From JAAFHZ01 sp964247085 (GTDB lineage Bacteria; Cyanobacteriota; Cyanobacteriia; Cyanobacteriales; Chamaesiphonaceae), in NCBI GenBank assembly GCA_964247085.1, contig CAXTSX010000006.1:36750-100749 (forward strand): a DNA stretch of 64,000 bases. Direction: 5' to 3'. A model generated the notes under the pieces. The model ran no database searches, was not told the DNA's origin, and saw only the letters and a program-made list of their open reading frames with translations. The translations under genes were made by a program, and so were the position numbers. Every line of letters starts with the position of its first letter. The stretch's first letter is position 1. Shown here piece after piece: positions 9,158-17,911 of this stretch.

Positions 9158-10642
9158 CTATCTACCGCCCACCCTAATTACATCAACCTTGATATGGGGT
9201 TGTCCTACCGTTACGTAGATATTACCGCTCACCGAACCACAGAAACCCGCCGCTAAGCCCAGATCTTGGGAACACATGGAGATATTATTCATAATCTCCT
9301 TGGCTTCACCGATTAAAGTTGCACCCTTTACCGGCTTGATGATCTGACCGTTTTTCACCAAATAAGCTTCATCCACTGCAAAGTTAAACTCCCCAGTAGC
9401 ACCAACACTACCGCCGCCCATCTTCTTGCAATAGATACCCTCGTCTATAGAAGCAAACAACTCATCTAGGCTGTAGTCGCCAGGAGCAATATAAGTGTTG
9501 CGCATCCGGCTAGCTGCTGCATAGTTAAAACTATTACGCCGACCACTCCCAGTTCGGGGATGACCGGTACGCACAGAACCCGCTCGATCGGAGATGAAAT
9601 TCTTCAAAATTCCTTTTTCAATGAGCAAGGTGCGTTGCACCGGCATCCCTTCGTCATCCACTTCGATCGAACCAAATTCTTGATTCGATAGCCCTTCATC
9701 CCAAGCCGTCAGACTTTCGTTGGCAATCTTTTTGCCTTTTTTATCGATAAAAGGAGTGGTTTGCTTCTCGATCTGAGTAGTTTCTAGCAAATGGCCGCAA
9801 GCTTCATGGAAAATTACGCCACCAAACTTGTTGGCCATAATAATCGGATAGTCGCCAGATTCCACATAGTCGGCATAGAGCATTTTACCGGCGGACTCGG
9901 CCACATCCGCCGCTGTTTCGTCATATTTCCAGTTCTGCAAAAATTGGGGGTCGCTAGTATTTCCAACTCTTTGACCAATGCTCGATCGATGAGTACCATC
10001 AACACAGAGCAAGTTATAACCGACCGATTGCGTTAAGCGAATATCTCGAACAAAGGTGCCGTCACTAGCCGCGACCAAAATTTCTTGCCCATGGCGAAAG
10101 TAAACAGCTTTGCGCGACTGGGTATGGCTGGCTTCCTTTTGCAGTTGAGCATTGGCCAATAGCAGCACATCACCAATTTCGCGCATCGGGCTGCAGGCGG
10201 CAATCCAACTTTCTTTTTTACCCTTTACCGCATAGTCGCGCAGCCATTCCAAATTAATTTCTGGAATGTAAGCGTGGGGAGTGGGTAAATGTAAACCCAT
10301 AATTCCGAGAGCTTTCTCTAGTGCCAACTTTAAACCCTTAAAAGACAGATCGTTGGTACTGACATAAGAATCAGTCTTACCCACAAAAACCCGCACACCA
10401 GCGCCGGTCGATATGCTCGGGCTAATACTGGTAATCGTGTCATCTTCAGCCATGCAGCTAATGTAATTGACTTTTTCTAAAAAGAATTCCACCAAGTCGG
10501 CACCGGCCGATCGACCTAATCCTAACAATGTGGCTAACGGTGCTCGCCAGGTTTCATCAAAATGAACAGAATTAGCCTGGTATTGCAGGTTGGGTAATTC
10601 TTGTGAGCGGAGGAGAGTTTTGTGGTCAAGGGAGAGTGTCAT
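9158..10642 (-). CDS. tldD: TldD/PmbA-family metalloprotease, TldD-type
   Basis: The protein has 494 residues from the preferred ATG at 10642 (MTLSLDHKTLL); a TTG five codons upstream is less likely. The family mark is the modified zinc motif HEACGHLLE at about residue 279, followed by GSIEVDDEGMP, GILKNFISDR and the glycine-rich GYNLL/GGSVGATGEF segments typical of TldD. TldD/TldE pairs degrade unfolded peptides and trim some ribosomal peptides in other bacteria. The usual partner pmbA/tldE is not next to it here, and cyanobacteria often keep the two apart. Convergent with tamB, with 47 bases between stops. Confidence 0.93.
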   Translation of the reverse strand: MTLSLDHKTLLRSQELPNLQYQANSVHFDETWRAPLATLLGLGRSAGADLVEFFLEKVNYISCMAEDDTITSISPSISTGAGVRVFVGKTDSYVSTNDLSFKGLKLALEKALGIMGLHLPTPHAYIPEINLEWLRDYAVKGKKESWIAACSPMREIGDVLLLANAQLQKEASHTQSRKAVYFRHGQEILVAASDGTFVRDIRLTQSVGYNLLCVDGTHRSSIGQRVGNTSDPQFLQNWKYDETAADVAESAGKMLYADYVESGDYPIIMANKFGGVIFHEACGHLLETTQIEKQTTPFIDKKGKKIANESLTAWDEGLSNQEFGSIEVDDEGMPVQRTLLIEKGILKNFISDRAGSVRTGHPRTGSGRRNSFNYAAASRMRNTYIAPGDYSLDELFASIDEGIYCKKMGGGSVGATGEFNFAVDEAYLVKNGQIIKPVKGATLIGEAKEIMNNISMCSQDLGLAAGFCGSVSGNIYVTVGQPHIKVDVIRVGGR

Positions 10643-10778
10643 AAAAATAACCTGCAAAAATTCGGCAGCCTGGGCACTTCCCAGTCTAGCAAATCCATTT
10701 AATTGGTGGGACTCGGTGGCGTAGATCTACAGCAGATTTATAATAGAAGCACCAGTGAAGTACAGAAGTACAAACATA

Positions 10779-11396
10779 ATGGAAAAACGCTTAACCACTC
10801 AGCAATTAACCCAAGTTGTCGGTGAAGTTGAAAGATTGGCCAACCGAGAGCAAGATGAGTTAGATCGATCGGAAGTGCAAAAAATTCTGCTGGAACTCAA
10901 TTTGCCACCAGAACTGCTGGATGATGCCATGATTCAGATCAGCCGCAAAGAAGCTTTGGTTAAGCAGCGCCAATATCGGATCGGAGTGCTCGTCGCCAGT
11001 TTGCTAGCTTTAGCCATGACTGGAGTCGGCCTGATGTTGTTTGTCCAAAATAAGGCTCAGACTATTAGTAAAATCAGTGCTAGTAGCGATCGAATCGCGC
11101 TGACCCCCGACCAAGGTGAGAACTTGAAAGTAGTCAACAAAGGCAACAACCTCGCTTACCTAGTGACCCTAAACGAGGCTCCTGTCGGTGAAAAACTAGC
11201 ACTCAACTGCACCTGGCTCGATCCAGCTGGTCAAGTTGCTCATAGCAATCGCTTTGAGACTAAAAATATTACCACTCCGGTTTGGAATACCCAGTGTCGC
11301 TATCAGTTGCCAGCAAATGCTGCTAGTGGTTCTTGGCAGGTGCAAATTAAAACTGGCGATCGATTAATTAAACAAGCGCCCTTTGACGTTAAATAA
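10779..11396 (+). CDS. DUF3859-domain membrane protein
   Basis: About 205 residues from the ATG at 10779 (MEKRLTTQQLTQVVGEVERL); a GTG at 10755 would add eight residues without family support. Residues 1-65 form a helical cytoplasmic region (DRSEVQKILLELNLPPELLDDAM). A single membrane helix lies near residues 72-95 (IGVLVASLLALAMTGVGLMLF). The remainder is an outside beta-sandwich with two cysteines (CTW, TQCRY), the DUF3859 domain known mainly from cyanobacteria. The helical N-terminus plus DUF3859 is a recognisable cyanobacterial architecture of unknown role. It is 19 bases upstream of the AsnB-like gene and so may be in the same operon. Confidence 0.8.
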   Translation: MEKRLTTQQLTQVVGEVERLANREQDELDRSEVQKILLELNLPPELLDDAMIQISRKEALVKQRQYRIGVLVASLLALAMTGVGLMLFVQNKAQTISKISASSDRIALTPDQGENLKVVNKGNNLAYLVTLNEAPVGEKLALNCTWLDPAGQVAHSNRFETKNITTPVWNTQCRYQLPANAASGSWQVQIKTGDRLIKQAPFDVK

Positions 11397-11415
11397 ATAA
11401 ATTAAATAAATATCA

Positions 11416-13089
11416 ATGGGGCAAGAAATTTGGAGTGGGGTATCAATCACCGCTCAGCAACTGATCGGCTATTGGGGGCAAACCCGGCCATCCCTTCAGC
11501 TATTAGCCCAGCTGGCTGGTGTTGGTATGGGGTCAGCAAAGATGCAGCCTCTGACCATTCAGCCCCAGGGTCTGGCCGCCTCCGGCCTGGGGTTGGATAT
11601 CTGGGTGCGGCAGCAAGACGATCGTCTGATTCTGGGGCGGGAACCATTTGGTTGTCTGCCGCTATATTGGACAGCCATTGATGGCACTATTTACTTTGCG
11701 TCTCATCTGCGCCTGTTGTTGCCCTTAATGCCGCAGCTATCGATCGATCACGCCGCGCTGCTGGGCTATAGTTGCTTTTCCTATGTTCCTAATCCGGTGA
11801 CTCCGATCGTTGGAATCCAATCTCTCTGCGCTGGACAAGAATTGCAATGGTCGGCAACTCATCAACCACCAATCATGATCCAGCAACATCAGTGGCAACA
11901 ATCCCCCACCCAGTTGACTGATGAGGCGGAGGCGATCGAACAACTGCAAAATCTATTGCAACAGTCCATCCAGCGGCAAGTTCAGGATTTACCCGATGAA
12001 CCAGTAGGAGTATTACTATCGGGTGGTTTGGATTCTTCGATCGCCGCCGCCCTGTTGGTCAAAAATGGCATCAAAGTTTTGGCCTATACCCTAGATTTTG
12101 GTAAATACGGGGTCTCCGAGCAACCTTACGCCGCCCAAGTTGCCGCCCATCTGAACATCCCCCTGCGGAAAATACCAGTCAATCCTCAGCTGGTGAAGAG
12201 ATCGATCGATGCCACTGCTCAAGTCTTAGATCTACCCTTTGGCGATGGAGTCACGGTTCCCCTATATTTGTTGTGCCAAGCAGCGAGTTCGGAGGTATCA
12301 GTCATTTTTAATGGTGAAGGTGGAGATCAGTTATTTGGCGGCTGGACCAATAAACCTTTGATTGCGGCTAGTCTCTACGGCGGCACTGCCGACTTTACCC
12401 AGCAATATCTGCAGACCTTTCATCGATTGTATGGTCAAGCGGATCGAGTTTTCCAGCCGCAAATTATCTCCCAGTTGCCAGAACCTCATGATTGGGTCAA
12501 TGCTGCTTTAGACCCCAGATGGACGAATGATTTACTGCATCGCCTGCGCCGAGCAACTCTGATGCTGAAAGGTGCCCAGAATATTCAGCCCCGCGCTAGT
12601 AATTTGGCTGGTTGGCATGGTTTACGAGTTCGATCGATCTTCTGCGATCTGCCCTTGGCCGAGTGGACATTCGGAGTAGCCGGAACCTTGCATTTGCGAG
12701 GTTCCTGTGAAAAATACATCCTCAAAAAAGCCGTAGAAGACCTGTTGCCGCCTGAAACTGTTTGGCGCACCAAACGCGGCATGGGCGTGCCGCTCACGCC
12801 CTGGCTAGTACCAGGATTATGGTCAGAACTGGGTAGTTGGCTGAATCCGAATGTGCTGAAGCGAGGTTGTTGCTGGCAGCCAGATTTAGCCGAAAGGTTG
12901 GTCAGTGGCTCATTCGGTGGTGCGCTGCCAAGACGACGAATGGGTGAGATTTTGTGGTTAATTATTATGTGGGAGCGTTGGCGCAATCAAGTCTTAGGAC
13001 AGTCGGCGGTGGCACCCAGTTGGAATCACCCTTTTTGGTGGCCACAGCCATTGTGGCAAGCTATTCACTCCAGAACTGGCGATCGCTGA
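11416..13089 (+). CDS. asparagine-synthetase-like protein lacking the glutaminase nucleophile
   Basis: 557 residues. The C-terminal synthetase half is clear: PP-loop SGGLDSS at about 202-208 for ATP binding, then NGEGGDQLFGG and KRGMGVPL. The N-terminal half keeps the class-II glutaminase fold (LILGREPFGCLPLYW) but begins MGQEIWSG. The obligatory Cys directly after the initiator Met is absent, so glutamine hydrolysis is not expected. Beta-lactam synthetase and some lasso-peptide cyclases show the same loss and use the ATP site to form an internal amide; that suggests amide or lactam formation here, but this is inference. The preceding DUF3859 gene is 19 bases away and the decarboxylase-like gene follows by 36 bases. 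A paralogue lies at 17912-19618. Confidence 0.85.
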   Translation: MGQEIWSGVSITAQQLIGYWGQTRPSLQLLAQLAGVGMGSAKMQPLTIQPQGLAASGLGLDIWVRQQDDRLILGREPFGCLPLYWTAIDGTIYFASHLRLLLPLMPQLSIDHAALLGYSCFSYVPNPVTPIVGIQSLCAGQELQWSATHQPPIMIQQHQWQQSPTQLTDEAEAIEQLQNLLQQSIQRQVQDLPDEPVGVLLSGGLDSSIAAALLVKNGIKVLAYTLDFGKYGVSEQPYAAQVAAHLNIPLRKIPVNPQLVKRSIDATAQVLDLPFGDGVTVPLYLLCQAASSEVSVIFNGEGGDQLFGGWTNKPLIAASLYGGTADFTQQYLQTFHRLYGQADRVFQPQIISQLPEPHDWVNAALDPRWTNDLLHRLRRATLMLKGAQNIQPRASNLAGWHGLRVRSIFCDLPLAEWTFGVAGTLHLRGSCEKYILKKAVEDLLPPETVWRTKRGMGVPLTPWLVPGLWSELGSWLNPNVLKRGCCWQPDLAERLVSGSFGGALPRRRMGEILWLIIMWERWRNQVLGQSAVAPSWNHPFWWPQPLWQAIHSRTGDR

Positions 13090-13125
13090 AAATATTCAGA
13101 AACATTCAACATATATCGAGAAATA

Positions 13126-14355
13126 ATGACTGAATCAGCTGCGCGAGTAACTAATAAAAATTCAGTACCATTCTCGATTGATACAGCTAAAACACTATTG
13201 AATACCTACGGCTCGCCCCTGTATGTCTATCAAAGCGATCGGCTGTTGTCTACTATCGACCATATTACTCAATCCATTTCCTACCCCCATACCAAATTTC
13301 ATTTCGCCAGCGTCACCAATGGCAATGTAGCCCTCCTGCAAATTTTTCGAGAGCGGGGTTGGGGCTTACATGCCAATACGCCGGGTGATATTTATTTAGG
13401 TCTTCAGGCTGGTTTTACCCCCCAACAGATTATCTATAGCGGTAGTAATCTTAATCGGGAAGAGATGCACCAACTTTTATCCTGGGGTGTTCACACCATT
13501 AATCTCGATAGTTTGAGTCAATTACAATTACTATGTGACCTCTACTGTAATGATTACGCCAAACCCCGGCTGGGACTAAGGTTGAATTATCCAGCTTTAA
13601 CTGGTGAGAGCCGCATTGGTGTGCATCCCGATGAATTCAGTCAGGCGATCGATATCACCGCTGTTACTGGTCTAACTTTAGATGGCTTACATTTCTATCG
13701 TGGCACTGGCACCAATTCTACGAAAGCTTTTACCGATGCGATCGATACTGTTTTGAACCTAGCTACTCAATTACCAGATTGGTCTTATTTAGACTTTGGT
13801 GGCGGCTTTGGCTATCCTTACCAGTCTGATGGGGTGGCTTTCGACTGGCCAGAGTTTGGAGCAACTTTAAGTAACCGACTATTACAGCTAGATTTCCCCA
13901 TCCAGCTAGCAATAGAACCAGGTCGAGCAGTGATTGCTGGTTGTGCTGTTTTGCTAGCGCGGGTCGTGTCCACCAAGTGGCAAGGACAGAAACAAATTAT
14001 TGGAGTCGATACCACCGTCGCTAATCTATCAGTACCATCGGTACATGGCGGCTATCGTCAAATCGTTACCTGGTATGATATAGCCGCCACTACACTAGAA
14101 CAGAAGTTATTCACTACTGATATTTGTGGCAACACTACCTATTCCCGTGATTATCTAGGACGTAACTGTCTGTTGCCACGACTGGCTATTGATGACCTAG
14201 TATCCATACTAGATGTGGGAGCTTATGGTTACGCTATGTCTTCGCACTTTCTACACCGCCTCCGCCCAGCTGAAGTGTTGATTGGTGGCCAAAGTGAGCG
14301 ATTGATCCGCACCCGTGAAGACTATTCAAGTTTGATAAACCATCAAACTTTTTGA
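13126..14355 (+). CDS. fold-III (alanine-racemase-fold) decarboxylase-like protein, probable loss of the PLP lysine
   Basis: 409 residues resembling diaminopimelate/ornithine decarboxylases of fold III. The visible family marks are the barrel order, the phosphate-binding DFGGGFGYPY (about 223-232), EPGR (about 265-268) and the closing DVGAYGYAMSSHF. Catalytic positions are altered. The segment normally reading YAVKAN is FASVTN, with valine at position 63 where the PLP Schiff-base lysine should be. The usual GPTCES active-site loop reads GNTTYS, without Cys or Glu. It may bind a ligand or regulate rather than decarboxylate. It follows the AsnB-like gene by 36 bases, so the two are likely co-expressed. 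Often labelled LysA-like; that function should not be assumed. Confidence 0.8.
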   Translation: MTESAARVTNKNSVPFSIDTAKTLLNTYGSPLYVYQSDRLLSTIDHITQSISYPHTKFHFASVTNGNVALLQIFRERGWGLHANTPGDIYLGLQAGFTPQQIIYSGSNLNREEMHQLLSWGVHTINLDSLSQLQLLCDLYCNDYAKPRLGLRLNYPALTGESRIGVHPDEFSQAIDITAVTGLTLDGLHFYRGTGTNSTKAFTDAIDTVLNLATQLPDWSYLDFGGGFGYPYQSDGVAFDWPEFGATLSNRLLQLDFPIQLAIEPGRAVIAGCAVLLARVVSTKWQGQKQIIGVDTTVANLSVPSVHGGYRQIVTWYDIAATTLEQKLFTTDICGNTTYSRDYLGRNCLLPRLAIDDLVSILDVGAYGYAMSSHFLHRLRPAEVLIGGQSERLIRTREDYSSLINHQTF

Positions 14356-14520
14356 AAAGATTAGGATAATATTTTACTGAAAATTACAATTACTTCGGGA
14401 ACATCTCTCGGTGCTTGCTGGTCAATGGGGGTATGCAGGCCAATGCCTAGTCAGTGAAGATGGCAAACGCATAGGACTATGTAGTATAGTAGAAAATGAA
14501 AATTTGGGAGTGACCGAACT

Positions 14521-14985
14521 ATGAAAAAAACTTTGTTGACCGTACTTACTGTTGCCGCAGCTGCTGCCGCAGTTACTCAAATGCCTAATGCAGCTCAAGC
14601 TGGTGGTAGAGGATTTAACCAAATTGGTCCTACAGTTACCTTCGGTGGTGGCGATTCAACCTTTGGCATCAATGCTAAGCTCGGAATTGCTGATAATCTT
14701 TCTTTACGTCCTTATGTTAACTTTCCTTCTGGTGGTACCAACTTTGGTACTGGCTTGACTTACGACTGGGATTTAGGTCGTAGATCTCCCCTTACTCCTT
14801 TTGTAGGAGCTGGTATCAACTTTAGTACTGGTGGTGGTACTACAGATACAACTGGTTCGTTCTTGGCAGGTGCTGACTTCAACTTCACTAGAGAGTTCGC
14901 TTTGAATGGTACTGTTGATATTCCTTTCAACGGAAGCAACAACAATCCTACTACTGTTACTCTCGGTGGCGCTTTCCGCTTCTAG
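14521..14985 (+). CDS. small outer-membrane beta-barrel protein
   Basis: 154 residues with a clear signal peptide (MKKTLLTVLTVAAAAAAVTQ, cleaved near AQA-GG). The mature part is glycine/threonine-rich amphipathic strands ending VTLGGAFRF, an outer-membrane insertion signal. The size fits an 8-strand barrel. The gene has its own short leader with a GGGAG ribosome-binding site at 14506-14510 and ends in a strong terminator (15054-15085), so it is probably transcribed alone. Base composition and codon bias (GGT, ACT) suggest good expression. Specific role unknown. Confidence 0.75.
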   Translation: MKKTLLTVLTVAAAAAAVTQMPNAAQAGGRGFNQIGPTVTFGGGDSTFGINAKLGIADNLSLRPYVNFPSGGTNFGTGLTYDWDLGRRSPLTPFVGAGINFSTGGGTTDTTGSFLAGADFNFTREFALNGTVDIPFNGSNNNPTTVTLGGAFRF

Positions 14986-15053
14986 AGTCATTTATCTTTA
15001 AAATGTTCTTGTTTAATATTTTCTAGGTACATAAGCATTTTAATAGGACATTT

Positions 15054-15085
15054 AAAAAGCATCAGTTTTTCAACTGATGCTTTTT
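15054..15085 (+). terminator. strong intrinsic terminator after the small barrel gene
   Basis: A perfect 14-bp stem: AAAAAGCATCAGTT (15054-15067), a TTTC loop, then AACTGATGCTTTTT (15072-15085). The A-tract on the left and T-tract on the right make it active in both directions. It ends the barrel transcript 69 bases after its stop. Confidence 0.92.
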
Positions 15086-15182
15086 ATTGGCCAGTCAGCA
15101 GAATGATCAGGTAGATTATAGTGATATCAATAGTTGCCCAGATTTAAAATATAATAAGGCAAGTATTCGATCGACACTTCCT

Positions 15183-16499
15183 ATGAAATGTATTAGCTGC
15201 GATACCGATAATAATCTGAAAGATCGCACAGCCAATATGGGGCGGTGCAAAAGTTGTAATCATCGGTTCGTATTTGAACCAACTGCAATGCCAACGGCGA
15301 TTAAGTTGACTGATCCTTTTTTTGCCAAGCTAATTATGGACTTGTCAGCCAACAACACCTTATTTTTCACCCCACGTCAACTTTACTACTCATTAGATAA
15401 AAAGCTCCGATCGAGAGAGAGCAAAATGGGTGCTAATCTAATCAGTATTTTTATTGGGTTTCCCGTAGTAATATTTTTGATTTTTTGGATTTCAGGTTTC
15501 TTTCGAATTTCCTACAGTACTGTTGCACCTATTTTATTTATTACCTATGCTGCTTTATTGATTTGGGGTGCAGCCCAAAATAGTATTTCACGTCAACTTA
15601 ATCGCCGCGCCCGCCAAAATAATATCCAAGCTCTAAAAGTATTAGCTGGAGTTCTGCTGCTTATTGGTTTACCGTTTAGCATTATTACCAACACAGTAGC
15701 CGGGATAATTGCTGCCATTGTTCTCGGTTGTGGTGCAGCTTGGCTCAGCTTTGATCGACAACGCCAACAGAGCAAAATCTTTGATGAATTTTTGATCGAT
15801 CGAGAGCAATTTGATACTTGGTTAAATCAATGGAGAAGTATTAACAATCAGCCGGAAAACATGTTGGCGGAGCCAAAAACAATTACCTTACCCGCTGTGC
15901 CCAACTTAGATGTGGCTGCTTACAGCTTCGATCGAGTAGTGGTATGTAATAGTATTCAAGTCGCTCAAATTCTAATTAATAATAATTTCCATTTTGAAAA
16001 TAATTGTGCCATTTTAACTATTGATGGTTACCCAGAAAATATTTTTGTCACCACGATGGAAATGCTCCGGCGCAATCCAGATTTAAAAGTTTACGCTTTA
16101 CATGATTGTTCACCTACCGGCATCCAAATGGTCTCGCAACTGCGCCACCAAGATAATTGGTTTCCTGATACTACAATTCCGATTATGGATGTAGGTATTT
16201 TGCCTAGACAAATCATGAATAATATAGATGCAACAACTCGTCAATCGAGCAGAGCAGCTAATGGTGCTCGAAATCTGCCTGTTGAAGTACGAAGCAATTT
16301 AAATACAGAAGAGTTGCAATGGCTAGAAGCTGGTTGCTATCTGGATTTAGAGTCTTTTTCATCGCAAAAAATCATTCAGATCTTACAAAAAGCAATTAAT
16401 AGCAGTAAAGAGCTAGACATAGTGGAAAATAATGGCATTATAATTATTGACAACTACGAATCTTCCTCGGATTTTTATACAATTGATAGTTTTGGTTGA
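15183..16499 (+). CDS. zinc-ribbon membrane protein with topoisomerase VI-A/Spo11-like halves (copy 1)
   Basis: 438 residues from the ATG at 15183. An upstream TTG at 15087 would add 32 residues absent from the paralogue and would begin in the terminator tail. Order: zinc ribbon (C3, C6, C22, C25); helical region with FFTPRQLYY (Tyr68, Tyr69), resembling the catalytic-tyrosine winged helix of Spo11/Topo VI-A; membrane helices about 85-195; then a Toprim-like domain from about 248 (DRVVVCNSIQVAQIL, AILTIDGYPENI, VYALHDCSPTGIQM). The last three match the Topo VI-A series 'ilvvEk', 'GYPd' and 'D-x-DP-x-G', but the metal-binding Glu and second Asp are missing. Known cyanobacterial family of unknown role; the topoisomerase link is my reading. 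89 bases before copy 2. Confidence 0.8.
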   Translation: MKCISCDTDNNLKDRTANMGRCKSCNHRFVFEPTAMPTAIKLTDPFFAKLIMDLSANNTLFFTPRQLYYSLDKKLRSRESKMGANLISIFIGFPVVIFLIFWISGFFRISYSTVAPILFITYAALLIWGAAQNSISRQLNRRARQNNIQALKVLAGVLLLIGLPFSIITNTVAGIIAAIVLGCGAAWLSFDRQRQQSKIFDEFLIDREQFDTWLNQWRSINNQPENMLAEPKTITLPAVPNLDVAAYSFDRVVVCNSIQVAQILINNNFHFENNCAILTIDGYPENIFVTTMEMLRRNPDLKVYALHDCSPTGIQMVSQLRHQDNWFPDTTIPIMDVGILPRQIMNNIDATTRQSSRAANGARNLPVEVRSNLNTEELQWLEAGCYLDLESFSSQKIIQILQKAINSSKELDIVENNGIIIIDNYESSSDFYTIDSFG

Positions 16500-16588
16500 T
16501 TTTTTTAGCTACCTAAAATCATGAAATAGTAAACAGTCACTATGGTTTAGAATACTAATGAAGCGCATATCTGCTCGACAGCTGTATT

Positions 16589-17911
16589 ATGAAATGTATC
16601 AAGTGTAGTGCTGAAAATAATGTTCAAGAACAAACGGCTAGTATCGGTAGGTGTAAAAACTGCCAGCATCCATTTGTTTTTGCAGCTAATTCAATGCCGC
16701 CAACAACCAGATTAAATGATTTCTTTTTTGCCCAATTATTGGATGAGATATCAGCTAAAAAAACTTTGTTTTTTACACCCCATCAATTTTACTATTTGTT
16801 GAATAAAAGACTGCAATCAAGTAAAAGTAAAATTAGTTTGCCTCAGGATCTATTTAAGTATTTGATCTTTGGACCTCTACTGATTATCGCTGTCAGTTTC
16901 TTAGGCGCTTATGTACTCAAACTCCCTATTGATCTGCCGATCACGATATCAACAATATTAATTAGCATATATACTTTGGGGGTAGTCATAACTATTGCAC
17001 AAAGTAGTATTTCCCATCGACTCAATCGTCGAGATCGACAAATTAAGGCTAAAGCTCTCAAAATACTTGCTGGATTATTATTATTAGTTGGCTTACCTAT
17101 TAGTATTGCAACACAGTCATTGCTGGGAATTACGACAACACTCGGTGCCGGTTTGATGGCAATTTTATTGAACCTAGAGCAACAACGCCAACAACATCGT
17201 ATTGCTGACAATTTCTTGATTAGCAAAAATCAATTCGAGGAATATTTGAGCCAGTGGATCGCAATTAATGGAGAGCCAGTTAAAATCTTATCGCAGAAGC
17301 CTATGCCGCTCCTGCCACCTAGCCCCAATTCAGAAACCACCACTTATCGATTGGAGGCTAAAACTTATCAATTCGATCGAGTCGTGGTTTGCAATCGTAC
17401 AGCAGTTGCTCAACTTTTAATTCGTAATAACTTCCAGGCAGAAAATAGTTGTGCAGTTTTAACAATTGATGGCTACCCCACCGATACTTTTGCAGCCACA
17501 CTGGCGCGATTGTACCAAAATCCTAAACTCCAAGTTTATGCACTACACGATGCTTCACCCCATGGAGTTCAGATGATTTATCGTCTGCGGCGAGAAAAGA
17601 TGTGGTTTCCTAATACTACTATCCCCATTATCGATGTAGGGATGATGCCCCGTCAGGTAATGAATAACCTCGATGTGAGTACTGGTCAATCTAAAAAAGT
17701 GGCTGAATTAGCTCTCCGAATGCCTCCTACTGTGCGGGACAGTTTATTGCCAGCTGAATTGAAATGGCTAGATATGGGTTGTTATATTGACCTAGAGTCC
17801 TTTTCATCTCAGCAAATAATTCAAGTCCTGCAACGAGCGATCGATGAGAGTAGTCAATTAAATTCAGATGAACCTAATGCAGATTTTTATTTATTAGAAA
17901 ATTTTGAATAG
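16589..17911 (+). CDS. zinc-ribbon membrane protein with topoisomerase VI-A/Spo11-like halves (copy 2)
   Basis: 440 residues, a tandem paralogue of the upstream gene with the same plan. It has zinc ribbon C3/C6/C22/C25, FFTPHQFYY with tyrosines 68-69, three to four membrane helices (about 88-195), and the Toprim-like series DRVVVCNRTAVAQLL, AVLTIDGYPTDTF and VYALHDASPHGVQM. Both copies share GYIDLESFSSQ-like C-termini and the motif DVGxxPRQxMNN. Retention of YY and loss of the same Toprim acids in both copies argues for a defined but non-canonical role. Its stop codon abuts the convergent AsnB-like gene with no spare base. No partner GHKL ATPase (Topo VI-B) is nearby. Confidence 0.8.
   Translation: MKCIKCSAENNVQEQTASIGRCKNCQHPFVFAANSMPPTTRLNDFFFAQLLDEISAKKTLFFTPHQFYYLLNKRLQSSKSKISLPQDLFKYLIFGPLLIIAVSFLGAYVLKLPIDLPITISTILISIYTLGVVITIAQSSISHRLNRRDRQIKAKALKILAGLLLLVGLPISIATQSLLGITTTLGAGLMAILLNLEQQRQQHRIADNFLISKNQFEEYLSQWIAINGEPVKILSQKPMPLLPPSPNSETTTYRLEAKTYQFDRVVVCNRTAVAQLLIRNNFQAENSCAVLTIDGYPTDTFAATLARLYQNPKLQVYALHDASPHGVQMIYRLRREKMWFPNTTIPIIDVGMMPRQVMNNLDVSTGQSKKVAELALRMPPTVRDSLLPAELKWLDMGCYIDLESFSSQQIIQVLQRAIDESSQLNSDEPNADFYLLENFE

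Noticed and set aside
15087..15182. Upstream in-frame extension (TTG at 15087) of the first zinc-ribbon membrane gene
   Set aside because: It starts at the terminator tail, has no counterpart in the tandem paralogue, and the zinc-ribbon alignment sets the start at 15183.
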